A DNA stretch of 64,000 nucleotides from Andrena cerasifolii (taxonomy: Eukaryota > Arthropoda > Insecta > Hymenoptera > Andrenidae). The DNA lies in contig NW_027484973.1 in NCBI RefSeq assembly GCF_050908995.1, positions 20,414 through 84,413 on the forward strand, given 5' to 3'. The position numbers were made by a program, and so were the translations under genes. Positions 35,034 through 49,900 of this stretch are shown piece after piece. The number at the start of each line of letters is the position of its first letter. The first letter of the stretch is position 1. The notes beneath the pieces were generated by a model that ran no database searches, had not been told where the DNA came from, and worked only from the letters and a program-made list of their open reading frames with translations.

Positions 35034-38000
35034 GTGCCATCTCTTTCGACGGCATGTTCTCCTGTTACAAAGCCCAATTCTGAGCATTCTGAAAATTTTC
35101 GCCAGATTTTGGCCAATATATCAGGAGAACATGAAGTGGAAAGAGGTATACTAAATTTCAGCTTCAAAGGCATCGCCTTAAAGTTGCAAATAAGAGGCGC
35201 AGGCCTTTCAAGAGGCTTTCGAAAATTCTGCGTCTCTTCCTGAATCAGTCACTGTCTCGAAACATCTGCGCCACATCTCGCTCTTTGATTTGCTCTCCGG
35301 AGACGTTACTTTGTGCCATCTCTTTCGACAGCATGTTCTCCTGTTACAAAGCCCAATTTTGTGCATTCTGAAAATTTTCGCTAGATTTTGGCCAATATAT
35401 CAGGAAAACATGAAGTGGAAAGAGGTATACTAAATTTCAGCTTCAAAGGCATCGCTTAAATGTATCAAATCAGAGGCGCAGGCATTTCAAAAGGCGTTCG
35501 AAAATTGTGCGACTCTTCGCTAAACAGTCACTGTCTCGAAACATCTGCGCCACATCTCGCTCTTTGATTTGCTCTCCGGAGACGTTACTTTGTGCCATCT
35601 CTTTCGACGGCATGTTCTCCTGTTACAAAGCCCAATTTTGTGCATTCTGAAAATTTCGCCAGATTTTGGCCAATATATCAGGAGAAAATGAAGTGGAAAG
35701 AGGTATACTAAATTTCAGCTTCAAAGGCATCGCCTTAAAGTTGCAAATAAGAGGCGCAGGCCTTTCAAGAGGCGTTCGAAAATTCTGCGTGTCTTCGTTA
35801 AACAGTCACTGTCTCGAAACATCTGCGCCACTTCTCGCTCTTTGATTTGCTCTCCGGAGACGTTACTTTGTGCCATCTCTTTCGACGGCATGTTCTCCTG
35901 TTACAAAGCCCAATTTTGTGCATTCTGAAAATTTTCGCCAGATTTTGGCCAATATATCAGGAGAACATGAAGTGGAAAGAGGTATACTAAATTTCAGCTT
36001 CAAAGGCATCGCCTTAAAGTTGCAATTAAGAGGCGCAGGCCTTTCAAGAGGCGTTCGAAAATTCTGCGTCTCTTCGTTAATCAGTCACTGTCTCGAAACA
36101 TCTGCGCCACATCTCGCTCTTTGATTTGCTCTCCGGAGACGTTACTTTGTGCCATCTCTTTCGACGGCATGTTCTCCTGTTACAAAGCCCAATTCTGTGC
36201 ATTCTGAAATTTTCGCCAGATTTTGGCCAATATATCAGGAGAAAATGAAGTGGAAAGAGGTATACTAAATTTCAGCTTCAAAGGCATCGCCTTAAAGTTG
36301 CAAATAAGAGGCGCAGGCCTTTCAAGAGGCGTTCGAAAATTCTGCGTCTCTTCGTTAATCAGTCACTGTCTCGAAACATCTGCGCCACATCTCGCTCTTT
36401 GATTTGCTCTCCGGAGACGTTACTTTGTGCCATCTCTTTCGACGGCATGTTCTCCTGTTACAAAGCCCAATTCTGTGCATTCTGAAAATTTCGCCAGATT
36501 TTGGCCAATATATCAGGAGAAAATGAAGTGGAAAGAGGTATACTAAATTTCAGCTTCAAAGGCATCGCCTTAAAGTTGCAAATAAGAGGCGCAGGCCTTT
36601 CAAGAGGCGTTCGAAAATTCTGCGTCTCTTCGTTAATCAGTCACTGTCTCGAAACATCTGCGCCACATCTCGCTCTTTGATTTGCTCTCCGGAGATGTTA
36701 CTTTGTGCCATCTCTTTCGACGGCATGTTCTCCTGTTACAAAGCCCAATTCTGTGCATTCTGAAAATTTTCGCCAGATTTTGGCCAATATATCAGGAGAA
36801 CATGAAGTGGAAAGAGGTATACTAAATTTCAGCTTCAAAGGCATCGCCTTAAACTTGCTCAAATCAGAGGCGCAGGCATTTCAACAGGCGTTCGAAAATT
36901 GTGCGACTCTTCGCTAAACAGTCACTGTCTCGAAACATCTGCGCCACATCTCGCTCTTTGATTTGCTCTCCGGAGATGTTACTTTGTGCCATCTCTTTCG
37001 ACGGCATGTTCTCCTGTTACAAAGCCCAATTCTGTGCATTCTGAAAATTTTCGCCAGATTTTGGCCAATATATCAGGAGAACATGAAGTGGAAAGAGGTA
37101 TACTAAATTTCAGCTTCAAAGGCATCGCCTTAAACTTGCAATTAAGAGGCGCAGGCCATTCAGGAGGCGATCGAAAATTCTGCGTCTCTTCGTGAAACAG
37201 TCACTGTCTCGAAACATCTGCGCCACATCTCGCTCTTTGATTTGCTCTCCGGAGACGTTACTTTGTGCCATCTCTTTCGACGGCATGTTCTCCTGTTACA
37301 AAGCCCAATTTTGAGCATTCTCGAAATTTTCGACAGATTTTGGCCAATATATCAGGAGAAAATGAAGTGGAAAGAGGTATACTAAATTTCAGCTTCAAAG
37401 GCACCGCATTAAAGCTGCAAATCAGAGGCGCAGGCCTTTCAAGAGGCGTTCGAAAATTCTGCGTGTCTTCGTTAAACAGTCACTGTCTCGAAACATCTGC
37501 GCCACTTCTCGCTCATTGATTTGCCCTCCGGAGACGTTACTTTGTGCCATCTCTTTCGACGGCATGTTCTCCTGTTACAAAGCCCAATTTTGTGCATTCT
37601 GAAAATTTCGCCAGATTTTGGCCAATATATCAGGAGAAAATGAAGTGGAAAGAGGTATACTAAATTTCAGCTTCAAAGGCATCGCCTTAAAGTTGCAAAT
37701 AATAGCCGCAGGCCTTTCAAGAGGCGTTCGAAAATTCTGCGTCTCTTCGTTAATCAGTCACTGTCTCGAAACATCTGCGCCACATCTCGCTCTTTGATTT
37801 GCTCTCCGGAGATGTTACTTTGTGCCATCTCTTTCGACGGCATGTTCTCCTGTTACAAAGCCCAATTCTGTGCATTCTGAAAATTTTCGCCAGATTTTGG
37901 CCAATATATCAGGAGAACATGAAGTGGAAAGAGGTATACTAAATTTCAGCTTCAAAGGCATCGCCTTAAACTTGCAATTAAGAGGCGCAGGCCATTCAGG

Positions 38001-41000
38001 AGGCGATCGAAAATTCTGCGTCTCTTCGTGAAACAGTCACTGTCTCGAAACATCTGCGCCACATCTCGCTCTTTGATTTGCTCTCCGGAGACGTTACTTT
38101 GTGCCATCTCTTTCGACGGCATGTTCTCCTGTTACAAAGCCCAATTTTGAGCATTCTCGAAATTTTCGACAGATTTTGGCCAATATATCAGGAGAAAATG
38201 AAGTGGAAAGAGGTATACTAAATTTCAGCTTCAAAGGCATCGCCTTAAAGTTGCACATAAGAGGCGCAGGCCTTTCAAGAGGCGTTCGAAAATTCTGCGT
38301 CTCTTCGTTATTCAGTCACTGTCTCGAAACATCTGCGCCACATCTCGCTCTTTGATTTGTTTTCCGGAGACGTTACTTTGTGCCATCTCTTTCGACGGCA
38401 TGTTCTCCTGTTACAAAGCCCAATTCTGTGCATTCTGAAAATTTTCGCCAGATTTTGGCCAATATATCAGGAGAACATGAAGTGGAAAGAGGTATACTAA
38501 CCTTCAGCTTCAAAGGCATCGCCCAAACCTTGCAATTAAGAGGCGCAGGCCTTTCAAGAGGCTTTCGAAAATTCTGCGTCTCTTCCTGAATCTGTCACTG
38601 TCTCGAAACATCTGCGCCACATCTCGCTCTTTGATTTGCTCTCCGGAGACGTTACTTTGTGCCACCTCTTTCGACGGCAGGTTCTCCTGTTACAAAGCTC
38701 AATTTTGTGTATTCTCGAAATTTTCGCCAGATTTTGGCCAATATATCAGGAGAAAATGAAGTGGAAAGAGGTATACTAAATTTCAGCTTCAAAGGCATCG
38801 CCTTAAAGTTGCAAATAATAGGCGCAGGCCTTTCAAGAGGCGTTCGAAAATTCTGCGTCTCTTCGTTAATCAGTCACTGTCTCGAAACATCTGCGCCACA
38901 TCTCGCTCTTTGATTTGCTCTCCGGAGATGTTACTTTGTGCCATCTCTTTCGACGGCATGTTCTCCTGTTACAAAGCCCAATTCTGTGCATTCTGAAAAT
39001 TTTCGCCAGATTTTGGCCAATATATCAGGAGAACATGAAGTGGAAAGAGGTATACTAAATTTCAGCTTCAAAGGCATCGCCTTAAACTTGCAATTAAGAG
39101 GCGCAGGCCATTCAGGAGGCGATCGAAAATTCTGCGTCTCTTCGTGAAACAGTCACTGTCTCGAAACATCTGCGCCACATCTCGCTCTTTGATTTGCTCT
39201 CCGGAGACGTTACTTTGTGCCATCTCTTTCGACGGCATGTTCTCCTGTTACAAAGCCCAATTTTGAGCATTCTCGAAATTTTCGACAGATTTTGGCCAAT
39301 ATATCAGGAGAAAATGAAGTGGAAAGAGGTATACTAAATTTCAGCTTCAAAGGCACCGCATTAAAGTTGCAAATCAGAGGCGCAGGCCTTTCAAGAGGCG
39401 TTCGAAAATTCTGCGTGTCTTCGTTAAACAGTCACTGTCTCGAAACATCTGCGCCACTTCTCGCTCATTGATTTGCCCTCCGGAGACGTTACTTTGTGCC
39501 ATCTCTTTCGACGGCATGTTCTCCTGTTACAAAGCCCAATTCTGTGCATTCTGAAAATTTTCGCCAGATTTTGGCCAATATATCAGGTGAACATGAAGTG
39601 GAAAGAGGTATACTAACCTTCAGCTTCAAAGGCATCGCCCAAACCTTGCAATTAAGAGGCGCAGGCCTTTCAAGAGGCGTTCGAAAATACTGCGTCTCTT
39701 CCTGAATCTGTCACTGTCTCGAAACATCTGCGCCACATCTCGCTCTTTGATTTGCTCTCCGGAGACGTTACTTTGTGCCACCTCTTTCGACGGCAGGTTC
39801 TCCTGTTACAAAGCTCAATTTTGTGTATTCTCGAAATTTTCGCCAGATTTTGGCCAATATATCAGGAGAAAATGAAGTGGAAAGAGGTATACTAAATTTC
39901 AGCTTCAAAGGCATCGCCTTAAAGTTGCAAATAATAGGCGCAGGCCTTTCAAGAGGCGTTCGAAAATTCTGCGTCTCTTCGTTAATCAGTCACTGTCTCG
40001 AAACATCTGCGCCACATCTCGCTCTTTGATTTGCTCTCCGGAGATGTTACTTTGTGCCATCTCTTTCGACGGCATGTTCTCCTGTTACAAAGCCCAATGT
40101 TGTGCATTCTGAAAATTTTCGCTAGATTTTGGCCATTATATCAGGAGAACATGAAGTGGAAAGAGGTATACTAAATTTCAGCTTCAAAGGCATCGCCTTA
40201 AAGTTGCAATTAAGAGGCGCAGGCCTTTCAAGAGGCTTTCGAAAATTCTGCGTCTCTTCGTTAATCAGTAACTGTCTCGAAACATCTGCGCCACATCTCG
40301 CTCTTTGATTTGCTCTCCGGAGACGTTACTTTGTGCCATCACTTTCGACGGCATGTTCTCCTGTTACAAAGCCCAATTCTGTGCATTCTGAAAATTTTCG
40401 CTAGATTTTGGCCAATATATCAGGAAAACATGAAGTGGAAAGAGGTATACTAAATTTCAGCTTCAAAGGCATCGCTTAAAAGTATCAAATCAGAGGCGCA
40501 GGCCTTTCAAGAGGCGTTCGAAAATTGTGCGACTCTTCGTTAAACAGTCCCTGTCTCGAAACATCTGCGCCACTTCTCGCTCATTGATTTGCCCTCCGGA
40601 GACGTTACTTTGTGCCATCTCTTTCGACGGCATGTTCTCCTGTTACAAAGCCCAATTCTGTGCATTCTGAAAATTTCGCCAGATTTTGGCCAATATATCA
40701 GGAGAAAATGAAGTGGAAAGAGGTATACTAAATTTCAGCTTCAAAGGCATCGCCATAAAGTTGCAAATAATAGCCGCAGGCCTTTCAAGAGGCGTTCGAA
40801 AATTCTGCGTCTCTTCGTTAATCAGTCACTGTCTCGAAACATCTGCGCCACATCTCGCTCTTTGATTTGCTCTCCGGAGATGTTACTTTGTGCCATCTCT
40901 TTCGACGGCATGTTCTCCTGTTACAAAGCCCAATTCTGTGCATTCTGAAAATTTTCGCCAGATTTTGGCCAATATATCAGGAGAACATGAAGTGGAAAGA

Positions 41001-44000
41001 GGTATACTAAATTTCAGCTTCAAAGGCATCGCCTTAAACTTGCAATTAAGAGGCGCAGGCGATTCAGGAGGCGATCGAAAATTCTGCGTCTCTTCGTGAA
41101 ACAGTCACTGTCTCGAAACATCTGCGCCACATCTCGCTCTTTGATTTGCTCTCCGGAGACGTTACTTTGTGCCATCTCTTTCGACGGCATGTTCTCCTGT
41201 TACAAAGCCCAATTTTGAGCATTCTCGAAATTTTCGATAGATTTTGGCCAATATATCAGGAGAAAATGAAGTGGAAAGAGGTATACTAAATTTCAGCTTC
41301 AAAGGCATCGCCTTAAAGTTGCACATAAGAGGCGCAGGCCTTTCAAGAGGCGTTCGAAAATTCTGCGTCTCTTCGTTAATCAGTCACTGTCTCGAAACAT
41401 CTGCGCCACATCTCGCTCTTTGATTTGCTCTCCGGAGATGTTACTTTGTGCCATCTCTTTCGACGGCATGTTCTCCTGTTACAAAGCCCAATTCTGTGCA
41501 TTCTGAAAATTTTCGCCAGATTTTGGCCAATATATCAGGAGAACATGAAGTGGAAAGAGGTATACTAAATTTCAGCTTCAAAGGCATCGCCTTAAAGTTG
41601 CAAATAAGAGGCGCAGGCCTTTCAAGAGGCTTTCGAAAATTCTGCGTCTCTTCCTGAATCAGTCACTGTCTCGAAACATCTGCGCCACATCTCGCTCTTT
41701 GATTTGCTCTCCGGAGACGTTACTTTGTGCCATCTCTTTCGACAGCATGTTCTCCTGTTACAAAGCCCAATTTTGTGCATTCTGAAAATTTTCGCTAGAT
41801 TTTGGCCAATATATCAGGAAAACATGAAGTGGAAAGAGGTATACTAAATTTCAGCTTCAAAGGCATTGCCTTAAAGTTGCACATAAGAGGCGCAGGCCTT
41901 TCAAGAGGCTTTCGAAAATTCTGCGTCTCTTCCTGAATCTGTCACTGTCTCGAAACATCTGCGCCACATCTCGCTCTTTGATTTGCTCTCCGGAGACGTT
42001 ACTTTGTGCCACCTCTTTCGACGGCAGGTTCTCCTGTTACAAAGCTCAATTTTGTGTATTCTCGAAATTTTCGCCAGATTTTGGCCAATATATCAGGAGA
42101 AAATGAAGTGGAAAGAGGTATACTAAATTTCAGCTTCAAAGGCATCGCCTTAAAGTTGCAAATAATAGGCGCAGGCCTTTCAAGAGGCGTTCGAAAATTC
42201 TGCGTCTCTTCGTTAATCAGTCACTGTCTCGAAACATCTGCGCCACATCTCGCTCTTTGATTTGCTCTCCGGAGATGTTACTTTGTGCCATCTCTTTCGA
42301 CGGCATGTTCTCCTGTTACAAAGCCCAATTCTGTGCATTCTGAAAATTTTCGCCAGATTTTGGCCAATATATCAGGAGAACATGAAGTGGAAAGAGGTAT
42401 ACTAAATTTCAGCTTCAAAGGCATCGCCTTAAAGTTGCAAATAAGAGGCGCAGGCCTTTCAAGAGGCTTTCGAAAATTCTGCGTCTCTTCCTGAATCAGT
42501 CACTGTCTCGAAACATCTGCGCCACATCTCGCTCTTTGATTTGCTCTCCGGAGACGTTACTTTGTGCCATCTCTTTCGACAGCATGTTCTCCTGTTACAT
42601 AGCCCAATTTTGTGCATTCTGAAAATTTTCGCTAGATTTTGGCCAATATATCAGGAAAACATGAAGTGGAAAGAGGTATACTAAATTTCAGCTTCAAAGG
42701 CATCGCTTAAATGTATCAAATCAGAGGCGCAGGCATTTCAAGAGGCGTTCGAAAATTGTGCGACTCTTCGCTAAACAGTCACTGTCTCGAAACATCTGCG
42801 CCACATCTCGCTCTTTGATTTGCTCTCCGGAGATGTTACTTTGTGCCATCTCTTTCGACGGCATGTTCTCCTGTTACAAAGCCCAATTCTGTGCATTCTG
42901 AAAATTTTCGCCAGATTTTGGCCAATATATCAGGAGAACATGAAGTGGAAAGAGGTATACTAAATTTCAGCTTCAAAGGCATCGCCTTAAAGTTGCAAAT
43001 AAGAGGCGCAGGCCTTTCAAGAGGCTTTCGAAAATTCTGCGTCTCTTCCTGAATCAGTCACTGTCTCGAAACATCTGCGCCACATCTCGCTCTTTGATTT
43101 GCTCTCCGGAGACGTTACTTTGTGCCATCTCTTTCGACAGCATGTTCTCCTGTTACAAAGCCCAATTTTGTGCATTCTGAAAATTTTCGCTAGATTTTGG
43201 CCAATATATCAGGAAAACATGAAGTGGAAAGAGGTATACTAAATTTCAGCTTCAAAGGCATCGCTTAAAAGTATCAAATCAGAGGCGCAGGCCTTTCAAG
43301 AGGCGTTCGAAAATTGTGCGACTCTTCGTTAAACAGTCCCTGTCTCGAAACATCTGCGCCACTTCTCGCTCATTGATTTGCCCTCCGGAGACGTTACTTT
43401 GTGCCATCTCTTTCGACGGCATGTTCTCCTGTTACAAAGCCCAATGTTGTGCATTCTGAAAATTTTCGCTAGATTTTGGCCATTATATCAGGAGAACATG
43501 AAGTGGAAAGAGGTATACTAAATTTCAGCTTCAAAGGCATCGCCTTAAAGTTGCAATTAAGAGGCGCAGGCCTTTCAAGAGGCTTTCGAAAATTCTGCGT
43601 CTCTTCGTTAATCAGTAACTGTCTCGAAACATCTGCGCCACATCTCGCTCTTTGATTTGCTCTCCGGAGACGTTACTTTGTGCCATCACTTTCGACGGCA
43701 TGTTCTCCTGTTACAAAGCCCAATTCTGTGCATTCTGAAAATTTTCGCTAGATTTTGGCCAATATATCAGGAAAACATGAAGTGGAAAGAGGTATACTAA
43801 ATTTCAGCTTCAAAGGCATCGCTTAAAAGTATCAAATCAGAGGCGCAGGCCTTTCAAGAGGCGTTCGAAAATTGTGCGACTCTTCGTTAAACAGTCCCTG
43901 TCTCGAAACATCTGCGCCACTTCTCGCTCATTGATTTGCCCTCCGGAGACGTTACTTTGTGCCATCTCTTTCGACGGCATGTTCTCCTGTTACAAAGCCC

Positions 44001-46957
44001 AATTCTGTGCATTCTGAAAATTTCGCCAGATTTTGGCCAATATATCAGGAGAAAATGAAGTGGAAAGAGGTATACTAAATTTCAGCTTCAAAGGCATCGC
44101 CTTAAAGTTGCAAATAATAGCCGCAGGCCTTTCAAGAGGCGTTCGAAAATTCTGCGTCTCTTCGTTAATCAGTCACTGTCTCGAAACATCTGCGCCACAT
44201 CTCGCTCTTTGATTTGCTCTCCGGAGATGTTACTTTGTGCCATCTCTTTCGACGGCATGTTCTCCTGTTACAAAGCCCAATTCTGTGCATTCTGAAAATT
44301 TTCGCCAGATTTTGGCCAATATATCAGGAGAACATGAAGTGGAAAGAGGTATACTAAATTTCAGCTTCAAAGGCATCGCCTTAAACTTGCAATTAAGAGG
44401 CGCAGGCCATTCAGGAGGCGATCGAAAATTCTGCGTCTCTTCGTGAAACAGTCACTGTCTCGAAACATCTGCGCCACATCTCGCTCTTTGATTTGCTCTC
44501 CGGAGACGTTACTTTGTGCCATCTCTTTCGACGGCATGTTCTCCTGTTACAAAGCCCAATTTTGAGCATTCTCGAAATTTTCGATAGATTTTGGCCAATA
44601 TATCAGGAGAAAATGAAGTGGAAAGAGGTATACTAAATTTCAGCTTCAAAGGCATCGCCTTAAAGTTGCACATAAGAGGCGCAGGCCTTTCAAGAGGCGT
44701 TCGAAAATTCTGCGTCTCTTCGTTAATCAGTCACTGTCTCGAAACATCTGCGCCACATCTCGCTCTTTGATTTGCTCTCCGGAGATGTTACTTTGTGCCA
44801 TCTCTTTCGACGGCATGTTCTCCTGTTACAAAGCCCAATTCTGTGCATTCTGAAAATTTTCGCCAGATTTTGGCCAATATATCAGGAGAACATGAAGTGG
44901 AAAGAGGTATACTAAATTTCAGCTTCAAAGGCATCGCCTTAAAGTTGCAAATAAGAGGCGCAGGCCTTTCAAGAGGCTTTCGAAAATTCTGCGTCTCTTC
45001 CTGAATCAGTCACTGTCTCGAAACATCTGCGCCACATCTCGCTCTTTGATTTGCTCTCCGGAGACGTTACTTTGTGCCATCTCTTTCGACAGCATGTTCT
45101 CCTGTTACAAAGCCCAATTTTGTGCATTCTGAAAATTTTCGCTAGATTTTGGCCAATATATCAGGAAAACATGAAGTGGAAAGAGGTATACTAAATTTCA
45201 GCTTCAAAGGCATTGCCTTAAAGTTGCACATAAGAGGCGCAGGCCTTTCAAGAGGCGTTCGAAAATTCTGCGTCTCTTCGATATTCAGTCACTGTCTCGA
45301 AACATCTGCGCCACATCTCGCTCTTTGATTTGTTTTCCGGAGACGTTACTTTGTGCCATCTCTTTCGACGGCATGTTCTCCTGTTACAAAGCCCAATTCT
45401 GTGCATTCTGAAAATTTTCGCCAGATTTTGGCCAATATATCAGGAGAAAATGAAGTGGAAAGAGGTATACTAAATTTCAGCTTCAAAGGCATCGCCTTAA
45501 AGTTGCAAATAATAGCCGCAGGCCTTTCAAGAGGCGTTCGAAAATTCTGCGTCTCTTCGTTAATCAGTCACTGTCTCGAAACATCTGCGCCACATCTCGC
45601 TCTTTGATTTGCTCTCCGGAGATGTTACTTTGTGCCCTCTCTTTCGACGGCATGTTCTCCTGTTACAAAGCCCAATTCTGTGCATTCTGAAAATTTTCGC
45701 CAGATTTTGGCCAATATATCAGGAGAACATGAAGTGGAAAGAGGTATACTAAATTTCAGCTTCAAAGGCATCGCCTTAAACTTGCAATTAAGAGGCGCAG
45801 GCCATTCAGGAGGCGATCGAAAATTCTGCGTCTCTTCGTGAAACAGTCACTGTCTCGAAACATCTGCGCCACATCTCGCTCTTTGATTTGCTCTCCGGAG
45901 ACGTTACTTTGTGCCATCTCTTTCGACGGCATGTTCTCCTGTTACAAAGCCCAATTTTGAGCATTCTCGAAATTTTCGACAGATTTTGGCCAATATATCA
46001 GGAGAAAATGAAGTGGAAAGAGGTATACTAAATTTCAGCTTCAAAGGCATTGCCTTAAAGTTGCACATAAGAGGCGCAGGCCTTTCAAGAGGCGTTCGAA
46101 AATTCTGCGTCTCTTCGTTATTCAGTCACTGTCTCGAAACATCTGCGCCACATCTCGCTCTTTGATTTGTTTTCCGGAGACGTTACTTTGTGCCATCTCT
46201 TTCGACGGCATGTTCTCCTGTTACAAAGCCCAATTCTGTGCATTCTGAAAATTTTCGCCAGATTTTGGCCAATATATCAGGAGAACATGAAGTGGAAAGA
46301 GGTATACTAACCTTCAGCTTCAAAGGCATCGCCCAAACCTTGCAATTAAGAGGCGCAGGCCTTTCAAGAGGCTTTCGAAAATTCTGCGTCTCTTCCTGAA
46401 TCTGTCACTGTCTCGAAACATCTGCGCCACATCTCGCTCTTTGATTTGCTCTCCGGAGACGTTACTTTGTGCCACCTCTTTCGACGGCAGGTTCTCCTGT
46501 TACAAAGCTCAATTTTGTGTATTCTCGAAATTTTCGCCAGATTTTGGCCAATATATCAGGAGAAAATGAAGTGGAAAGAGGTATACTAAATTTCAGCTTC
46601 AAAGGCATCGCCTTAAAGTTGCAAATAATAGGCGCAGGCCTTTCAAGAGGCGTTCGAAAATTCTGCGTCTCTTCGTTAATCAGTCACTGTCTCGAAACAT
46701 CTGCGCCACATCTCGCTCTTTGATTTGCTCTCCGGAGATGTTACTTTGTGCCATCTCTTTCGACGGCATGTTCTCCTGTTACAAAGCCCAATTCTGTGCA
46801 TTCTGAAAATTTTCGCCAGATTTTGGCCAATATATCAGGAGAACATGAAGTGGAAAGAGGTATACTAAATTTCAGCTTCAAAGGCATCGCCTTAAAGTTG
46901 CAAATAAGAGGCGCAGGCCTTTCAAGAGGCTTTCGAAAATTCTGCGTCTCTTCCTGA
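35034..46957 (+). repeat. 279-bp satellite array, block VIII (rearranged higher-order repeat derivatives)
   Basis: Contains the same six monomer types as 30015-35033, but with members missing, doubled or replaced by block VI types. The CATTCAGGAGGCGATCG unit recurs at 36986, 37822, 38938, 40890 (as GATTCAGG), 44237 and 45632; the CACCTCTTTCGACGGCAGG unit recurs at 38659, 39775, 42006 and 46469. A hybrid unit at 38101 joins the TTTTGAGCATTCTCG front to the GCACATAAGAGG back, which are on separate monomers in the parental repeat. Longer repeats exist too: about 40,060-41,100 corresponds to about 43,410-44,450. Spacings remain multiples of 279, minus one where the 278-bp unit is included. Confidence 0.94.
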
Positions 46958-49900
46958 ATCAGTCACTGTCTCGAAACATCTGCGCCACATCTCGCTCTTT
47001 GATTTGCTCTCCGGAGACGTTACTTTGTGCCATCTCTTTCGACGGCATGTTCTCCTGTTACAAAGCCCAATGTTGTGCATTCTGAAAATTTTCGCTAGAT
47101 TTTGGCCAATATATCAGGAGAACATGAAGTGGAAAGAGGTATACTAAATTTCAGCTTCAAAGGCATCGCTTAAAAGTATCAAATCAGAGGCGCAGGCCTT
47201 TCAAGAGGCGTTCGAAAATTGTGCGACTCTTCGTTAAACAGTCCCTGTCTCGAAACATCTGCGCCACATCTCGCTCATTGATTTGCCCTCCGGAGACGTT
47301 ACTTTGTGCCATCTCTTTCGACGGCATGTTCTCCTGTTACAAAGCCCAATTCTGTGCATTCTGAAAATTTTTGCCAGATTTTGGCCAATATATCAGGCGA
47401 ACATGAAGTGGAAAGAGGTATACTAAATTTCAGCTTCAAAGGCATCGCCTTAAACTTGCAATTAAGAGGCGCAGGCCTTTCAGGAGGCGTTCGAAAATTC
47501 TGCGTCTCTTCGTTAAACAGTCACTGTCTCGAAACACCTGCGCCACTTCTCGCTCTTTGATTTGCCCTCCGGAGACGTTACTTTGTGCCATCCCTTTCGA
47601 CGGCATGTTCTCCTGTTACAAAGCCCAATGTTGTGCATTCTGAAAATTTTCGCTAGATTTTGGCCAATATATCAGGAGAACATGAAGTGGAAAGAGGTAT
47701 ACTAAATATCAGCTTCAAAGGCATCGCCTTAAAGTTGCAATTAAGAGGCGCGGGCCTTTCAAGAGGCTTTCGAAAATTATGCGTCTCTTCGTGAAACAGT
47801 CACTGTCTCGAAACACCTGCGCCACTTCTCGCTCTTTGATTTGCTCTCCGGAGACGTTACATTGTGCCATCCCTTTCGACGGCATGTTCTCCTGTTACAA
47901 AGCCCAATTTTGTGCATTCTGAAAATTTTCGCTAGATTTTGGCCAATATATCAGGAGAACATGAAATGGAAACAGGTATACTAAATTTCAGCTTCAAAGG
48001 CATCGCTAAAAAGTATCAAATCAGAGGCGCAGGCCTTTCAAGAGGCGTTCGAAAATTGTGCGACTCTTCGTTAAACAGTCACTGTCTCGAAACACCTGCG
48101 CCACTTCTCGCTCTTTGATTTGCTCTCCGGAGACGTTACTTTGTGCCATCTCTTTCGACGGCATGTTCTCCTGTTACAAAGCCCAATGTTGTGCATTCTG
48201 AAAATTTTCGCTAGATTTTGGCCAATATATCAGGAGAATATGAAGTCAAAAGAGGTATACGAAATTTCAGCTTCAAAGGCATCGCTTAAAAGTATCAAAT
48301 CAGAGGCGCAGGCCTATCAAGAGGCGTTCGAAAATTGTGCGACTCTTCGTTAAACAGTCCCTGTCTCGAAATATCTGCGCCACTTCTCGCTTTTTGATTT
48401 GCTCTCCGGAGACGTTACTTTGTGCCATCTCTTTCGACGGCATGTTCTCCTGTTACAAAGCCCAATTCTGTGCATTCTGAAAATTTGCGCTAGATTTTGG
48501 CCAATATATCAGGAGAACATGAAGTGGAAAGAGGTATACTAAATTTCAGCTTCAAAGGCATCGCCTTAAAGTTGCAAATCAGAGGCGCAGGCCTTTCAAG
48601 AGGCGTTCGAAAATTGTGCGACTCTTCGTTAAACAGTCCCTGTCTCGAAACATCTGCGCCACATCTCGCTCATTGATTTGCCCTCCGGAGACGTTACTTT
48701 GTGCCATCTCTTTCGACGGCATGTTCTCCTGTTACAAAGCCCAATTCTGTGCATTCTGAAAATTTTTGCCAGATTTTGGCCAATATATCAGGCGAACATG
48801 ATGTGGAAAGAGGTATACTAAATTTCAGCTTCAAAGGCATCGCCTTATAGTTGCAATTAAGAGGCGCAGGCCTTTCAAGAGGCTTTCGAAAATTATGCGT
48901 CTCTTCGTGAAACAGACACTGTCTCGAAACACCTGCGCCACTTCTCGCTCTTTCGTTTGCTGTCCGGAGACGTTACATTGTTCCACCTCTTTCGACGGCA
49001 GGTTCTCCTGTTACAAAGCTCAATTTTGTGTATTCTCGAAATTTTCGCAAGATTTTGGCCAATAAATCAGGAGAACATGAAGTCAAAAGAGGTATACTAA
49101 ATTTCAGCTTCAAAGGCATCGCCTTAAAGTTGCAAATCAGAGGCGCAGGCCTTCCAAGAGGCGTTCGAAAATTCTGCGTGTCTTCGTTAAACAGTCACTG
49201 TCTCGAAATATCTGCGCCACTTCTCGCTCTTTGATTTGCTCTCCAGAGACGTTACTTTGTGCCATCTCTTTCGACGGCATGTTCTCCTGTTACAAAGCCC
49301 AATTTTGTGTATTCTCGAAATTTTCGCCAGATTTTTGGCCAATATATCAGGAGAAAATGAAGTGGAAAAGGTATACTAAATTTCAGCTTCAAAGGCATCG
49401 CCGTAAAGTTGCAAATCAGAGGCGCAGGCCTTTCAAGAGGCGTTCGAAAATTCTGCGTGTCTTCGTTAAACAGTCACTGTCTCGAAATATCTGCGCCACT
49501 TCTCGCTCTTTGATTTGCTCTCCGGAGACGTTACTTTGTGCCATCTCTTCTGACGACATGTTCTTCTGTTACAAAGCCCAATGTTGTGCATTCTGAAAAT
49601 TTGCGCTAGATTTTGGCCAATATATCACGAGAACATGAAGTGGAAAGAGGTATACTAAATTTCAGCTTCAAAGGCATCGCCTTAAAGTTGCAAATCAGAG
49701 GCGCAGGCCTTTCAAGAGGCGTTCGAAAATTCTGCGTGTCTTCGTTAAACAGTCACTGTCTCGAAACATCTGCGCCACTTCTCGCTCTTTGATTTGCTCT
49801 CCGGAGACGTTACTTTGTGCCATCTCTTTCGACGGCATGTTCTCCTGTTACAAAGCCCAATGTTGTGCATTCTGAAAATTTTCGCTAGATTTTGGCCAAT

